Positions 24,201 through 37,613 of a stretch of DNA of 64,000 bases are shown one piece after another (the stretch's first letter is position 1; each line of letters starts with the position of its first letter). The notes below the pieces were generated by a model. That model was not told where the DNA came from. It saw only the letters and a program-made list of their open reading frames with translations, and searched no databases. Source of the stretch: Cristatella mucedo (taxonomy: Eukaryota; Bryozoa; Phylactolaemata; Cristatellidae); contig WPIO01000036.1 of NCBI GenBank assembly GCA_009760855.2, positions 792,501 to 856,500 on the forward strand. Reading direction: 5' to 3'. A program made the position numbers and the translations under genes.

Positions 24201-27200
24201 TTGTTAATATAGCCCAGTGGTTAAGGTACTTATCTCGACCAAGGTCAAGGTAAATGTATTTGATGACCAAGGCCGTAGGCTCTGTGGCGTATTTGGAGCG
24301 CCTGAGTAGAGATTAAGTTCTGTTAAGGTGCTATACACATGAATTATATAAAAATTACATTAAAGATTCAGTCACGTCGTTTCTGGTTGTTCTAGCATTC
24401 GACTTTCCGTGCTCCTTTTTTATGAGCTGTTATTTTTGAGCTCATGCATGCTGAAATTATTGTTGTTATCGGGAACAATTGACATTCTCCTTTCCGTCAT
24501 ATATGAATAATTGCCAAGAACAAATATAGATCTTAAGGGGAAACTTATCTGTGTTGCATGAATGTTCTTGTGTAGGAAAACGACCTGGGTCGCCTATCAC
24601 TTTCGGACTGTCGGTGCAACCAATGCAAAAAACCGTGCTTATTATGGGCTCGCTAGTTTGCCCAAATATCACTGTGTGCCCTCCCTGGTCTTCTGCAGCC
24701 TGAAATCATTGGCAACACAGGGTCGGATATTCTGGCGACCACGGTTTTGTGTTGGAATAGAAGCTGGTGCTAGTCTCAATCTAACTCATTTTTTTGCTCT
24801 CCAAAGAATGCTTATAGAACTCGAGCATTGGCTTAGAAGGGCCGAGTTGTCATCTTTACAATGACTGTTGTCAGCTGGAGTTTTTGTAGTGTTTAGGGGT
24901 CTGATCTTCTCAGACTGCATCTATGTTGGCACGTTGGCACAGATGATTTGTATATTGGAAACGATTGCTATAATGACAAGCACACAGCCTTCTGAAACCT
25001 TTGCTACTGCTTCTTGAAACATACACGACGAGCTGACGTAACCAATAAGGCAGCTTTCAATATTTAGCTGTTTAGCTTCAGCTCACGTTCAGCATCAGGA
25101 TAATTAGAGTGGCTAGTCCAACATGATATAAGGTGCTTTAGAGTGTGCCAAGTCGATATTTAGCAGACTGCTCGCCTCCAGACACAGCCGCAGCAGAAAA
25201 TGCAGCCGTGATTGTAGTATGGGACTCTGGTGGGCGTGGCCAACAGCAACGACAGGCCAGCAGGTTTCTATTGTCAGGCTTGTGACTTCGCACGCTTGTC
25301 GCTGCTCTTTCCAACCGTCAATTTTACAGCCGTGCGCTAGCAACTAGAAAGTGGCCTCCCTGAACTGCTGGTTAGTATAGTTAAATCGAGCCACAGTTAA
25401 TCGAAGCTTAGCACACCCTTCTGTAGCACCTAGCCATGTGCCCATCTATCATGGACACAGTGCTAAACCGGGCTAAGTCTTAGATCGGCTGGAGAAGTTA
25501 GAGTGCAAATGTAAGCGACTGTCAGTCATCTAGGGTCAGTCATCCTTAAAGTAATTGTTAACTCATGGTTTGGTCTTTGGCACTGTGTGTGCTCTGGCCT
25601 ATGTCTTCGCCAGGCACAGTCTTGGATTTCACTTTTATGCTGATAGCGGCACAAAACTCTACCTTTCCTCCAACCCTTAGATATCTCGTTCGTCATGCGA
25701 CTCAATTAACTTCTTTGCAGCCTGCATCGAAGCCATTCGTCTTTGGATGGCTACTAACTTCCTGAACTTCAATGATGATAGGACCAAACTAATAATAATG
25801 GGAAAATCTGGCATGCGAAAGTGAGGAGACGTAAACCTTAAAATTGATTCAGCTAGTATAACTCCACAATCATCTTGCAATAATCTAGGCATGCTTTACC
25901 GAGGCGATGTGTCATTAGATGAGGGCGTTCTTTCACTGTCTCGGCTGCCTAATTTCCAGCCGAGTAACATTAGCAGAAGCAGGGCTTGCGATAAGAGAAT
26001 GACAGCCAAACTATTTCAGGCTTTTGCGGTATTGTCAATCGATTGTTGCAATTGTCCTTATTCAGTACTCCTGGCATGGGCCCTTAACCGTATGCTACTG
26101 GTGCATAACTCTGACTCGGCTGGTTGGTCCTCACCAGCATAGTTGCCAAATCACACCACTTCTGTCTGAGCTGCACTCTGGCTCCCTATCAAGCATCGAA
26201 ACGATTTCAAAATTCCATCTTACCTGCGCAAGGATCGGTGCATGTTACTAACTGCAAGTTTTGCTAACCGGTAACCATAAGTGTCCTAATGGTAGCTTTA
26301 GCATGCTGGCCTATGCATGATCCATGTTTACTTTTGCTTTCTTGGTACCATGTACGTCACTCACACTTGGTTATTCATTCCCTTGCAATAAATTCTAACG
26401 CACCTTGAGATAGATTATGCACTTTTAGAAGGCTATACGTGATGCGTTATTGTTATTAACGCAAAACAATTCGAGCAAGGTTCTTAGCTTCGTTTTAAAT
26501 GTCGTTTAGTTACGGGATATCTCAACTTTAGTTCAGGAGTGAGTTTCAGGCTAGGGAACATCAGAGTTAGAGGCACAGTCTCCAAAGCCTTTCAAGCTGG
26601 TTAGAAGCACATTCAGATGACTTGAGGCATTGGAGCAAGTGTATGAGTGGCTCGAAACTCTACTGCAATAATAAGATTTCAAAGCTGAGGTCTGAGTGAG
26701 CAGGAAGACCTGAGTGAGCAGGTGGTCAGCACTGAGATCAGCGGGTCGCCACTTTGCAGCTGACGCGAAGAATTTCCGGTGAGCTTAGTGACTGTGGCTT
26801 CATCGGCTTGCAGTGTAAATAATGATTTTCTAAGTAGAAACAGCTTGAAAAGTTTGACCTTTTCCCCAAGATCAAACCTGCTTGGTTGTGTGCATCTTAA
26901 TCAAATGGCTGGTATTTGCTTTTCAAATTCCATTTTGAGGGGGCCCAGCACGGACCCAAGATGGATCACAACTTATCCGAGACTTGTATGGCACCTCGTG
27001 ATGATCTGTTATACCCCCTATCACGAGCCGTTCGTCTGTATGCATATGGTTTGATACCAGTCTGGCTGAGGGTGGGGCTAGGTTTTTGAATGAGACAAGT
27101 TAATCTATAGTAGACTCTATGATCTCGGTCAAGAATTGGGAGCATGTTACCATTTGTCCAAGTCGCAGTGAATAAGCAGATCCTTTTCAAGTTATTCAAG

Positions 27201-30200
27201 GACTCTGTGGACTTTGGTGCCACTTTCGACCAAAGACCCGTTGCGACTCAAGCTATGAGCTCAGTTAGTCAGTTCAATGAGCTGCAACTGTTTTCAGCTG
27301 CCAATCGTTGTCAGTCTCTTCTTCTGCAGCAGCAGCAGCAGCTGACCGCTGTGGCTGACATCACCCATAGACCGGGCCGTCGCATTGCCTTAGCCCGATC
27401 GACTCCTCACTGCCCGTTTCAGCTTTCGCAGCAGCAACTACCACAAGCTGCCTCTCGGGGGCCTTCGAGAGGTCAAGGAGTGCCGCGATGCTTTTGAGAA
27501 GATCCAGCTGCCCTATATGAAGGGGCTGGCTAGCCTCACCAAGGCTAAGCAGGTATGGCAGCTAGCCTGAGCAGCCAGCAACTACAGCCAGCCAGTAAGC
27601 CGGGTGCCAAAGGCACTGCTTGAGCAGCGACCGTAGAGGCAGGTTCTGTCGTCCAGGCAGGCACCAGAAGCTGGCTGTAGCCGACCTTGCATGCCCTGAC
27701 CGAATTATTCGTGCACAGGAAACTTAAGCAAGACCGTGGTTGTAGCTGGACTCATTATTTGCAGTTAAAGCACAAGCGTGCATTCACGCAGGCAGTATAG
27801 CCAGATTCTGCTATAGTACCTAAGTTGGCAGTCGAGACCAATGCTCCAAGCCCTGTGTAGAGATCTGGAGAATCGTGTCTCGATAGCTCAATCGGCTGAG
27901 CGAGTGGGCCCAGAAAATCAGCTGTTTCCGAATCGATTTCTGCTCGAGGCAAAGTTTTTCTGCTCTATCATTTCGGTGGTAGATATCCTTTGAACGATCG
28001 GTACTTTGCTAATTTATCGTCCAGCTATTGAACGTTTTCATACCGTGTTAATGAAAACACTTTAATTAATCGCCCGGGCATCACTGGCACTGCATTTCGT
28101 TGTCCCTCGCGCTACATTGAAATCTTTTGGTGATCTAGTGTTCAGCTCATATGAACCGAAAGTCTGGAAATGGCTTCCAGCTACGGTCACCACCTGCAAT
28201 GACCTTGGAACCTTGTTTTGTATAATGATGAATTGGTTCCGGTCAGCTTTCCCTTTGCTCCCCCGGCGTGCATCTCCTTTCTGTTTGCTTGGGTGTGCTT
28301 CGCTTGAGTACCTGTGCACGATTCATGTGCATGTAGCTAGCTGGAGAGCCTTCTAACCAGTGGCCACAGTGCAGGTAACTACCTAAAGGGTCTTCTAACC
28401 GGTAGCCATGAGTGTCCATGTTTGCTTTTGCACGATGGTTTAAGTTTGATTCTAGTTTCCATGCTTGATACTGTGTCTAGGTATGTCCCTAAAAACTATG
28501 AACTGATTCTCTTGCATTGTGTTGTAAAGGGCTCGAAAGTACTTTAGAAAGTTCTTAGAGTGCTGAAAAGCAAACTTATTATTATTATTATTATTAGCTC
28601 CAGCCGACCGGCTGTTGTTGTGTCTCGTGACATCGTGCCCCACATTAGGTCTGCCAAGCTGACTTCAAGTCCTCATTATAGGGTGAAGCACACATAGAAT
28701 GCTTCGAATGTGTGCTTAATTAACTTTTACTATATGTGCTTAAGATCTCAGAGGAGCTCGGCGCGACAGGAAGTGTCTGTGCGTACTCACATTATTTGTT
28801 GCAATACCTTGGATCCCATACTCACATGCTCTCATTGGCAGTTACTGTTAACGTCTGTGTAGATGCAGCCAAATGCTCTGATAAGGTTTGACTTGCTGCT
28901 GCTCTATGTTGACCAGCCATGCCGTACTATGTGCCACAATGCATTGGGGAGATTTGAGTATTGTGAGACCTAGCAAACCCTTAAGTTTTCTTTATTTATG
29001 AAACAGGAGTATTTCAAGAAAGCCGAACAGTACTCTAAACTTCAGCAACAGCTCACTGGGCAGTCAGGTGGCAGCAGTGGTGGCAAAGAATCCAGTGCGA
29101 GCAGAAACGATGTAGGACTGAAAGTCAAACTGCAGTTCGCTCAGAAGGCACACGATCAGGCTCGACTAGCGTACACCGAAACACTTGCCTACTTCAAACG
29201 TGAGATCAAAGACCGCTACGTCACTGTAAGATGCACTGCCAGTTCTTGGATGCTGGGAGGATATTTAGGAAGCTATCTTTAGAGTGAACAATATTCTGCT
29301 TTGCTCGATGTGTTTCTGGCTGTTAAGTGGCTCCCGCTGACCAAATCAGCAGTTAGCACCTTTTTGCAACAAGAGTGAGTTACAACTTTTGTCGTTAGAG
29401 GCAGCGTTAGATGCACTTTTTTATGAATCCACGCTTTGGCTTCATGGTTTGAGGAATTGATATACTGTGACGAAAAGCATCGAAAGTGTGTTTCGGAAAT
29501 GCAAGAAATATACGACGAAAAGCAATTAGTCAAAAGCTTATGGTTGTCGATCTCATGTGTAACAAACTGGTCGCTAAACTTGGGAAAGCACCAGGTGTGT
29601 CTTTAATTGAATACACTGCCTTGCTGAGGCGTAAAGAGCTCTACAATTTTAGTTGCATCGGGCAGATTTAGCCTAATAATTCTGTCATTAGACCGCTCAC
29701 AGCTTGAATAATGTTTCTCTGTCTGTAACTCCACAAAGCTACAACGACTAAGTGGTTGTTTCAAATGAGAGTTTTATATAGCTCACTCAAAGCCTCAGCG
29801 GCTTTCTTCACACGTGCATTAGAAAACAGACTCTATGTCGACGAACAAGAAGAAGTGAGAAGCTCAGCTGAGTTAGAAGGGCAACTGGGAAATGAATATT
29901 TATCTAATTAGCAATAATCTGTCCTCCGTCAATTCTTGCCTCCTGGCATCTAGGCAGCTTAGGAAAAAAAAAGTTGGAAAGTTGCCAATTTAGATGCAGA
30001 CGACACCATTGAAACTGTTTAGTTTAGTATTAACCACAAACCTGTATGGGATCACTCTCGCAAGAAGTTGTTATGCACCTCTAACGTGCTGGCGCTTTTA
30101 ACAACGAAACGTTTGACGGAGTGTGAGTAAATGTGTTTATAGAGACTTCTAGTATGATCTATATCTAGAGCAGCTGCAGTCAAGTAAAAAGCAGTCTTCA

Positions 30201-33200
30201 GCAGAGCTGCAATAATCTATTCAAGCTTGCAAGGTGATATTTGAGACAGATTGTAATCCTTTATCTGAAATCTACTGTCGTTGGTAGTAGTGCATGTTCA
30301 CTCCCACCCATGTGTTTATAGCTGGTGTTCGTACTAGGGTGAACGTGTTAGTCTTGCTGATTTATGCAACACTCTTAACCATACTAGAATGAGATCAGCA
30401 ATGGTTTTGCCTGTATGACACATTTAATCAGTTATTAAGTGTCAGCTATGTGCTCTAGACTTTATCAGTCTGTCCACTCTATCATCTAACTCTACAAGGA
30501 GACACATATCTGAGCTAGCAAAATATTGGCATTGCACAGCACAGTGGTTTTTGCGTACGACGACCAAGGCCGACGAGTTCAATAGAATGAGGACTTTGAG
30601 TATTTGATTTGCACGAAATCATACTCTAGGGCCTAAAAAGTAGCTCACCCTTTCTGGTATTGCAAAAGTCAAAGTGGGGGCAATGTGGTTTATATATTCC
30701 TGCTTAGGAGTATACATAATTGCTTGCTCCTTCCTCAGTCTCTCCACAAGCCGGCTTCCAATGGTGGCTGCAATCTATTACCCCAGGGCACCAACCACGT
30801 CCTCAAACCAAAAGTACTTTTATTATTTATATTATATATTATTTATATATACTTATATTTTATTTCTGACTTTTCTTCTCATCTACCGATTCCATCTACC
30901 GAAAATCTTACCTGGCCTCTCAAGTGTCAAATTGTGGACATTAAAGCGTTCGTTCTTCTTGTAGGTCATGTGTATGCCCCCACATAAAGCAAAGTTACAC
31001 ACTCTCTCCAGTAATTTGCTCTCAAATCCTACTATCGACAAGTTCTGCATGTCTGATTGCATGCGGCTCTCATAAAGTCAGCAGTATTTGTCCCCTTCAG
31101 TATTCTGAATCATCTGTGAATCACGAAACCTTGACATTGATGCTGTTCATAAAGAATATCATGCTTACTCATTCAGCTTAGTCAGTCCTCTGACTAAGGA
31201 CATCTTATGCCCTTATCTAGGAATGCCTGATTTAAGACTTACATGCTGTGATAAATAGATGCGTTTTAGCATCTAGTTTCTAGTTGCCCTAGGTCTCAGC
31301 CTATGGGTAACGTGCTTGCATTTCGTGACCCAGTCACGGGTTTGAGTTCTGTAGCAGGCAATTACTATTGTTCACTGCAATCGTGAGCTATAGTTCCTTA
31401 GGCGCTTCTACAGCTAGGGTTAAATAACCGATCGTCCACTTTTTAATTTAACCTCTAATTGCTTGGAGCCGGCTGCTGCTGCACGATTCAGAGGGTAGAT
31501 CTCTTTGAATTAGTTCAAGTTTTTCTACTAAGCGGCTTGTGCATAAGAACTGGCTAAATTTGTTGCTAGTTTGTGCTATAGCCACATTATTACTGCTAGA
31601 GCCATTTATGGTAGCATATTTGGTTGTATATAATAACTGCATATTGGTTTCTGTACTTGGTAGGAGATGAAAGATATATTCAAACAATGTCAAGACGCAG
31701 AACGTTCGAGACTGACACTCATGTTGAATCAATTGCTCGAGTTTATCAATGCAGTCAATATCACTGACAAAGTAAAGCAGCCGTAAGTGTCCATGCCCTC
31801 AGACTGCATTCGTCTCAGCTTGGCGACGTTTTAGGGCTAACCAGGAGAATGCACACAAAATTACTAACTAACATGCATATCGAAGGACACCATTAGAGCA
31901 GCAGGTCGCATTCTGACCGTAAAGGTAATTCTGAAGCTCCTGATCACCATCATGCATGGGCGATTAAGTTTACCTGGCTATCTTGATAACCTTGTCAAAA
32001 AAAATCCAGTGTAGATAATTGATTGCATGAATTCCTGCTTCTAACAGTAAACTTCAGCTATTTACATGTCTCAGTAACTTCAAAAAACACGTCTAAATCA
32101 TTATTTGGAGTTCAGTAAATAGCAGAGCTTTCATGGAGATGAGATTTGTCTAAATTATATTTTGCACTTGTCGTATGCATTGTCAGACATGAGCACAGAC
32201 TGGAAGGAGGAATACCCCAGACAGCAAAGAGAAGTTAAGCAAATAACTTATTGGTAATCATTCCAAGTTCGGTGTGTGACGACTAATGACAACGAGTCGG
32301 ATTGTGAGAGTATAAAGTGTATGGTCTCTTTAATCTCTCGAATTGATTGTATGATTATCTCTCTCATTTGCAGGTAGCTTCACATGCCCATACTAGCCTT
32401 ATCTCGCTGACCTCCTTGCTTATCAGTAGTTCTATTGCGTCACCCGCTTCCCGGGTTCTGGTGATCTTTCCGCTCCTCAAACTAAATTGAAATATTTTAG
32501 TGATCTGGCTTTTAGTTAGTGTGCACCAAAAGTCTGGAGCTAGCTTACGGCTTCTACCACCATCTGGCATGACTTTGCATAGTTTAAATCTCAGCTGACG
32601 TGGCTGCTGAACCTATTTGCTTTCTCTTTTGGTGCAAATTGCTGCAATGAGCTTGTCTTTTTTGTTCTGGTGTACTAAACCTACCAACAGAAGCATGGCT
32701 CAGTGCTTACGACTAATCAGGGTCCTGCTAACGGTTGACCCCGAATTTCTTCTCGTGTGCTTTTGCAAGTTGTTCCTAAGCGTAATAACTGGATGCTTTT
32801 GTAAGCTTGTCTAAGAATGATACCAAACACTTTATTAACCCTTGGTTTTTATTCTCTTGCACAGTGTTGTACAGAGCTAGATAAATTTATTTCTCGTAGG
32901 ATGCTGTACGAACAAATTATTATTATTTTTATAAACATTATTTAGTGAGGTTTAAGAGGCATCCTTGAAAACTATGGCCTTGGTGTACCGAAAGTAACAA
33001 CTTTTGAATCTAGATTTCCCAAAGTCCGATCATGCAAAGCTTAATTGAAGACCTGCTTGTGCTATCGTGGTGCATAAGGCATCACCGTGCTTCTCTTAGA
33101 CCCTCAGCAGTTGCACCATAACCTCAGAAGCCATTCGATGTTTATTTACTCACCTATTTCTCATCCGACATCGTGAAAGCACGTGAATGATATGTCTAGT

Positions 33201-36200
33201 TAATTCTCGCTGTACCGTGTAGCTGATGTTGCCCTAACGCTTAAAAGTTTGATTGCCGGTTGCAATCGGGATAGACGATGCATATATTTTTAGCTCTTTT
33301 CAAATAGAGCAAAAATCGCAAAAAAAGATTAATCAACAAGATCTAGGTACCTATGGCCAACATCATTCGGTTATTGTCAGCTTGTTACTTCTGTTGCAGA
33401 CTGATCAGCATGTATAGTGGAGCCTGCATTCGTGCAAATCGAGCTCAGCCTGAGAAAAGCTTGACAGGCTGGGCAATCATGTACGGCAGTGCGATGCCAT
33501 TTAAATGCCCAGAATTTGAGGTATGGCTGGATATTAGGCTGCTTATTTTGTTGGTAATGCCTCTTGTATCGTATTCATGCCATTAAGAGTCATAATAGTG
33601 TGAATTATAGATCAGTGTGGAGTGCATCAAAGTACTAAGCTGTTGCTTCAATGCATAGGACTAAGCCCAGCTATTACTAATAAAGCATCGATCACCAATC
33701 ACTTTCAATTGTTCATTCAGAAAATACAAAACAGCACTTTAAGCATATGCAGTTACGAGTATTCCTAAAAACCTGCTGTATGATATATGGCAGAGTTGGA
33801 TTGCATGTATTTCATAGAAGATTCAACGGAGGTTTAATTTTGACTGAGAAATTAATCCGTGGAGATGAATTGTGAAAGTTCTAATTTCAAGCTTAGTTAC
33901 TTTTTAGTTTGATTAGCTAAATTTAAGAGATCACATTTATTTATTAATTTTCCTTACAACCTTTGGTTTACCGAGCTTGCAAGCTCCATAGATTAATGAG
34001 AATTAGGAGATCCAATATTTCCGAAATTAATATGAGCCCAAATGTATATTTAAAGCTCTAAGTAATATATGTATGTGTGCGTGCGTGCGTGGTAGATACA
34101 TATGTTTAAAGTGGACTGCTGTTGTCAGGAGCCTGCTAGGGATTTTACACGCTTCGTTATATCAATAGCCTAATAAAACTAAGCGACAATGAAAAAATGC
34201 CACTGTCGATCACGGAAGCCACTAAGCAGTAAGCCAGTAAGCAGCTCGGAATTTTGTAAGTGGTGCTGCTTGTGGCTTCACAGTTTTTAATTTCTTAGCT
34301 TACTGTGTACTATCAGGTGCAATTTTCCTTGAGCTCACGAGGCCATATCTAAAGCTAAACCTGCTTACAGCTACTGGGTAAAGAGTAGGCAAAGAAGCCA
34401 AATACCATTGAATGAACCTAGGTTTAATATTAGACTTATCACCATGGTTCTTAAATTAAATTAGGTTTTCATTGGTGAGCCTGTCAATCACTGAGATATC
34501 CAGCCAGAAATTAGTTTGCATTGAAAAGCATGAACTCGATTTGGAAATTCGAAACCAATCTTGACCAGGAGCATCTCATGGGTTAATACTGACTGCCAAC
34601 TAAAGAAGTAAATTTTCTTGCAGCCTATATTTACAGAATTGAATCCATCACATTGTGCTCAATATTATTTTTTAAACGCGGACAAGTCAAGACATCCACT
34701 GCCACGTCGACATTTAAAAAGAAGCTAAAACCGCTCCTGATATCGCAGCATTCTTTGACTCCTCGTGATTTGTCTTTTGTTTGTGGTAACATGCACAGTG
34801 TTAAGAAGCTTAGTATGGCTATAGGTAACATGTGCATTGCTCACATGTAAATATGGTTATTGGTAGCATGCACAGTGATAGCATGCTCAAGTTTAACAAA
34901 GGCAAATCAGAATGATCCAGCGAATGCTGTGACCAACGTGAGCGTTTTAGCTTATTTTTAAATGTCGTTAAGTCAGGGGATGTCGTGACGTCAGTTGAAA
35001 GTGAATTCCAGGCTTTGGGAACCTCTGAACTAAAGGTAAGTCTCCAAACGGTTTGAGCTACAAAGTTTGACGAAGAGCTGAGGAACTTGAGTCAGAAAAG
35101 CGAGCGGCATGCTGCCTATTCTGGCTGGGCAATGTTTCTGATAAGTAGGCTTGTGCCAGAGAATAAAAGAACGTGAAAGTGAGTGAAAACACTTTGAGGT
35201 CGATACCCTGCTTGGTTGAGAGCAACTTCAGGTCTGCGAGAAGTGATGCGATGTGGTAGCTGAAATTCCTTCGTCAGTCAAAGCACAGTTGTGTACCAAC
35301 TGTAAGTGCCCAATTGCACAGGCCGGATGAGCAGCAAGCAGTGAGTTACAGAAGTCAAGAAGGATGTCACAAATGCACGGACCAGTTTTTATTTATGTAT
35401 CCCTGTCTAAGCAAACCCAAATTTTAACAATGTTATGTAGCTGAAAGTATGCAGACTTGATTGTGGAGCTGATGTGGTCGTCCAACGAAAGGTCGTCCAA
35501 TGAAAGGTAAGATTTTACCTTAGTCTGCATTCCTGAGAAAGTCGTTGTACACCCGAAGCAATCCCGAGTCTGTGGCGTGATTAGGTCTATAACCAGATTG
35601 GAAATTACTTTCTAGAATGGAAGATTAAATGAAATAGTTTAGTTGGCATGCCACAACTCGTGCCAGTGTGTGTAATAGTAATGGCAGTTGGGGGGACTGG
35701 ACTAAAGTTGCTCAAGTTCTCTCGTTTTAGTTTTACTGTCTTATTAAATGGCCTAACAACAGCCTTTTTGAAATGAGAATGGACAAGAGACCTCTGGCTA
35801 AGGACATATTTAATAATGTTAGTCTTGAATGACAGCAGTAGATCTATGTATCTAAGAAGTAGGACAGTAGGAATATGGTCTAGAAGGTTTTTTCCCAATT
35901 GGTTCCGCCGAGCACATCCGATCGGAAACGAATCGAACCTCTGTATTGGTCTTCTTCACGGAAAGCCAAAAATCAAACTGAAAGTCTTTGCAAAATTGCA
36001 CTGGGTAAAAGTCTTTTGTTGATGTCTTTGCCTAGTGATAAGGTGGTCGTGCTTTGTGACCCAGGTTTTGGGCTCGAATCTTACAACAGGAAGTTCTATA
36101 TTGTCTGCTGCGAGCTAGGGTGATAGCAGCAAAGGTTATTCTTGGCTACATAAATGAGGCTATTGAATAAGCCGACCTTTACATTCATGGGTACTTGAAA

Positions 36201-37568
36201 TCGGAACAGGTGGACATTTTTTAGAATGCGCATTGAGAGGTAATGCCGTAGTTCGGGAGAATTTTAATAGACATTGAGTGTTGCTTTTTGTAAGCTAGAA
36301 TTCACACAAGCACTTGTTTGACTGTAACACGGAATGTATCTCTCTCGTTGCACCAAGCAGTCGTTCTGTTTTTTCTTCTCGGTTTACAAAGCAGTGCTAT
36401 GGCACTATATGAGCGTGTGAGTGGCTTACGGAAACTATAAAGCAAAGTGGGTGTTGAAGTTAACCAATAACAAAATTCTTTCCACTAATGCCGCATGAGT
36501 GGTTTTGAGGAAGATTAAGCCGATTATTCATAGGATCAAACCATGTAGGCATGCTGTCGTGCGACCATTGCCACGTGCTCGAAATTTAGGTGTCGTTTTC
36601 AACAGGTGCCTAAATTTTAAAAGCTTCATTTGGAGTCTACTACCAGCCTTCACGTCCAATCCCCATCTAAGATTAGACGCTGTCTTCCACAGTGGCTTGC
36701 AAACAATTTAACTAGCTCCTAATTTCTGTCTCGATTTTATTATTGTAATTCCCTTTTGGGCGGGCTACCAATGAAAGAAACCAGGCCACTTCAGCGGGCT
36801 ATGAATGTGGCTGCGAGGCTAGTTTTCAAGTCCCAGAGGTTTGACCATGCTTCTTCTTTGCTAAGAGAGCTGGGATGGATGTTGTTTTATCAACGGATAC
36901 AGAGCAAAGTTCTTCAGCTGACCCACAAGGCCCGTCACGGCTTGGCTCCTTCGTATCTAGCTGAACTGCTGCACCAGTTTCAGCCTCTTTGTGCTCTCAG
37001 GTCGTGTATGGACAGTAAATTAGCTGTTTCATTCCTGTGCTTAAAGGCCATTAGTGACAGAAGCTTTAGCTCTGCAGGTCCTAGACTGTGAAAATTGCTT
37101 CCCCAATTCTTACGCAACGAAAAATATTCTCCTGCTGCCGACTAGGGCTCATTTTTTTCAGCAGTCCTGAGCTGCTACTTCCATGGTACTCATACCTCAA
37201 CTGCTCTCGTGACTCTCCTATGCTTGTCACTTTCTCTTGTTGCGCGAGATGAAGTCTGTTGGCTATCGAATGCGTACCGAAAGCCGCTTTGGCTGTGAGT
37301 GAGCTATACAAAAATCTCCTGCGTAACACCCACATGGTCTTTATTGCTTTGAGGAATTACAGACAGAGGTACATTACATTACTAGACCTGTTTATTGACC
37401 CACACTGGTAGTTAATCTCAAAAATACTGCCTATAGAGCTCAGTATTTCCACCGTGTTCCCGTGCGATTTGATTATGGACTTAAGTCGATCTAAGCTATT
37501 CAATAAGACACATACATGGGAAGAAAGTGACTGATGACCACTTGAAATGCAATCATCCCAACTCTCTC

Positions 37569-37613
<45 letters not shown>

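Noticed and set aside
27872-27960. tRNA-like stretch (GATAGCTCAATCGGCTGAGC)
   Set aside because: The A-box word is good but the B-box region does not fit and no SINE body follows; it may be a decayed SINE head. Too weak to list.
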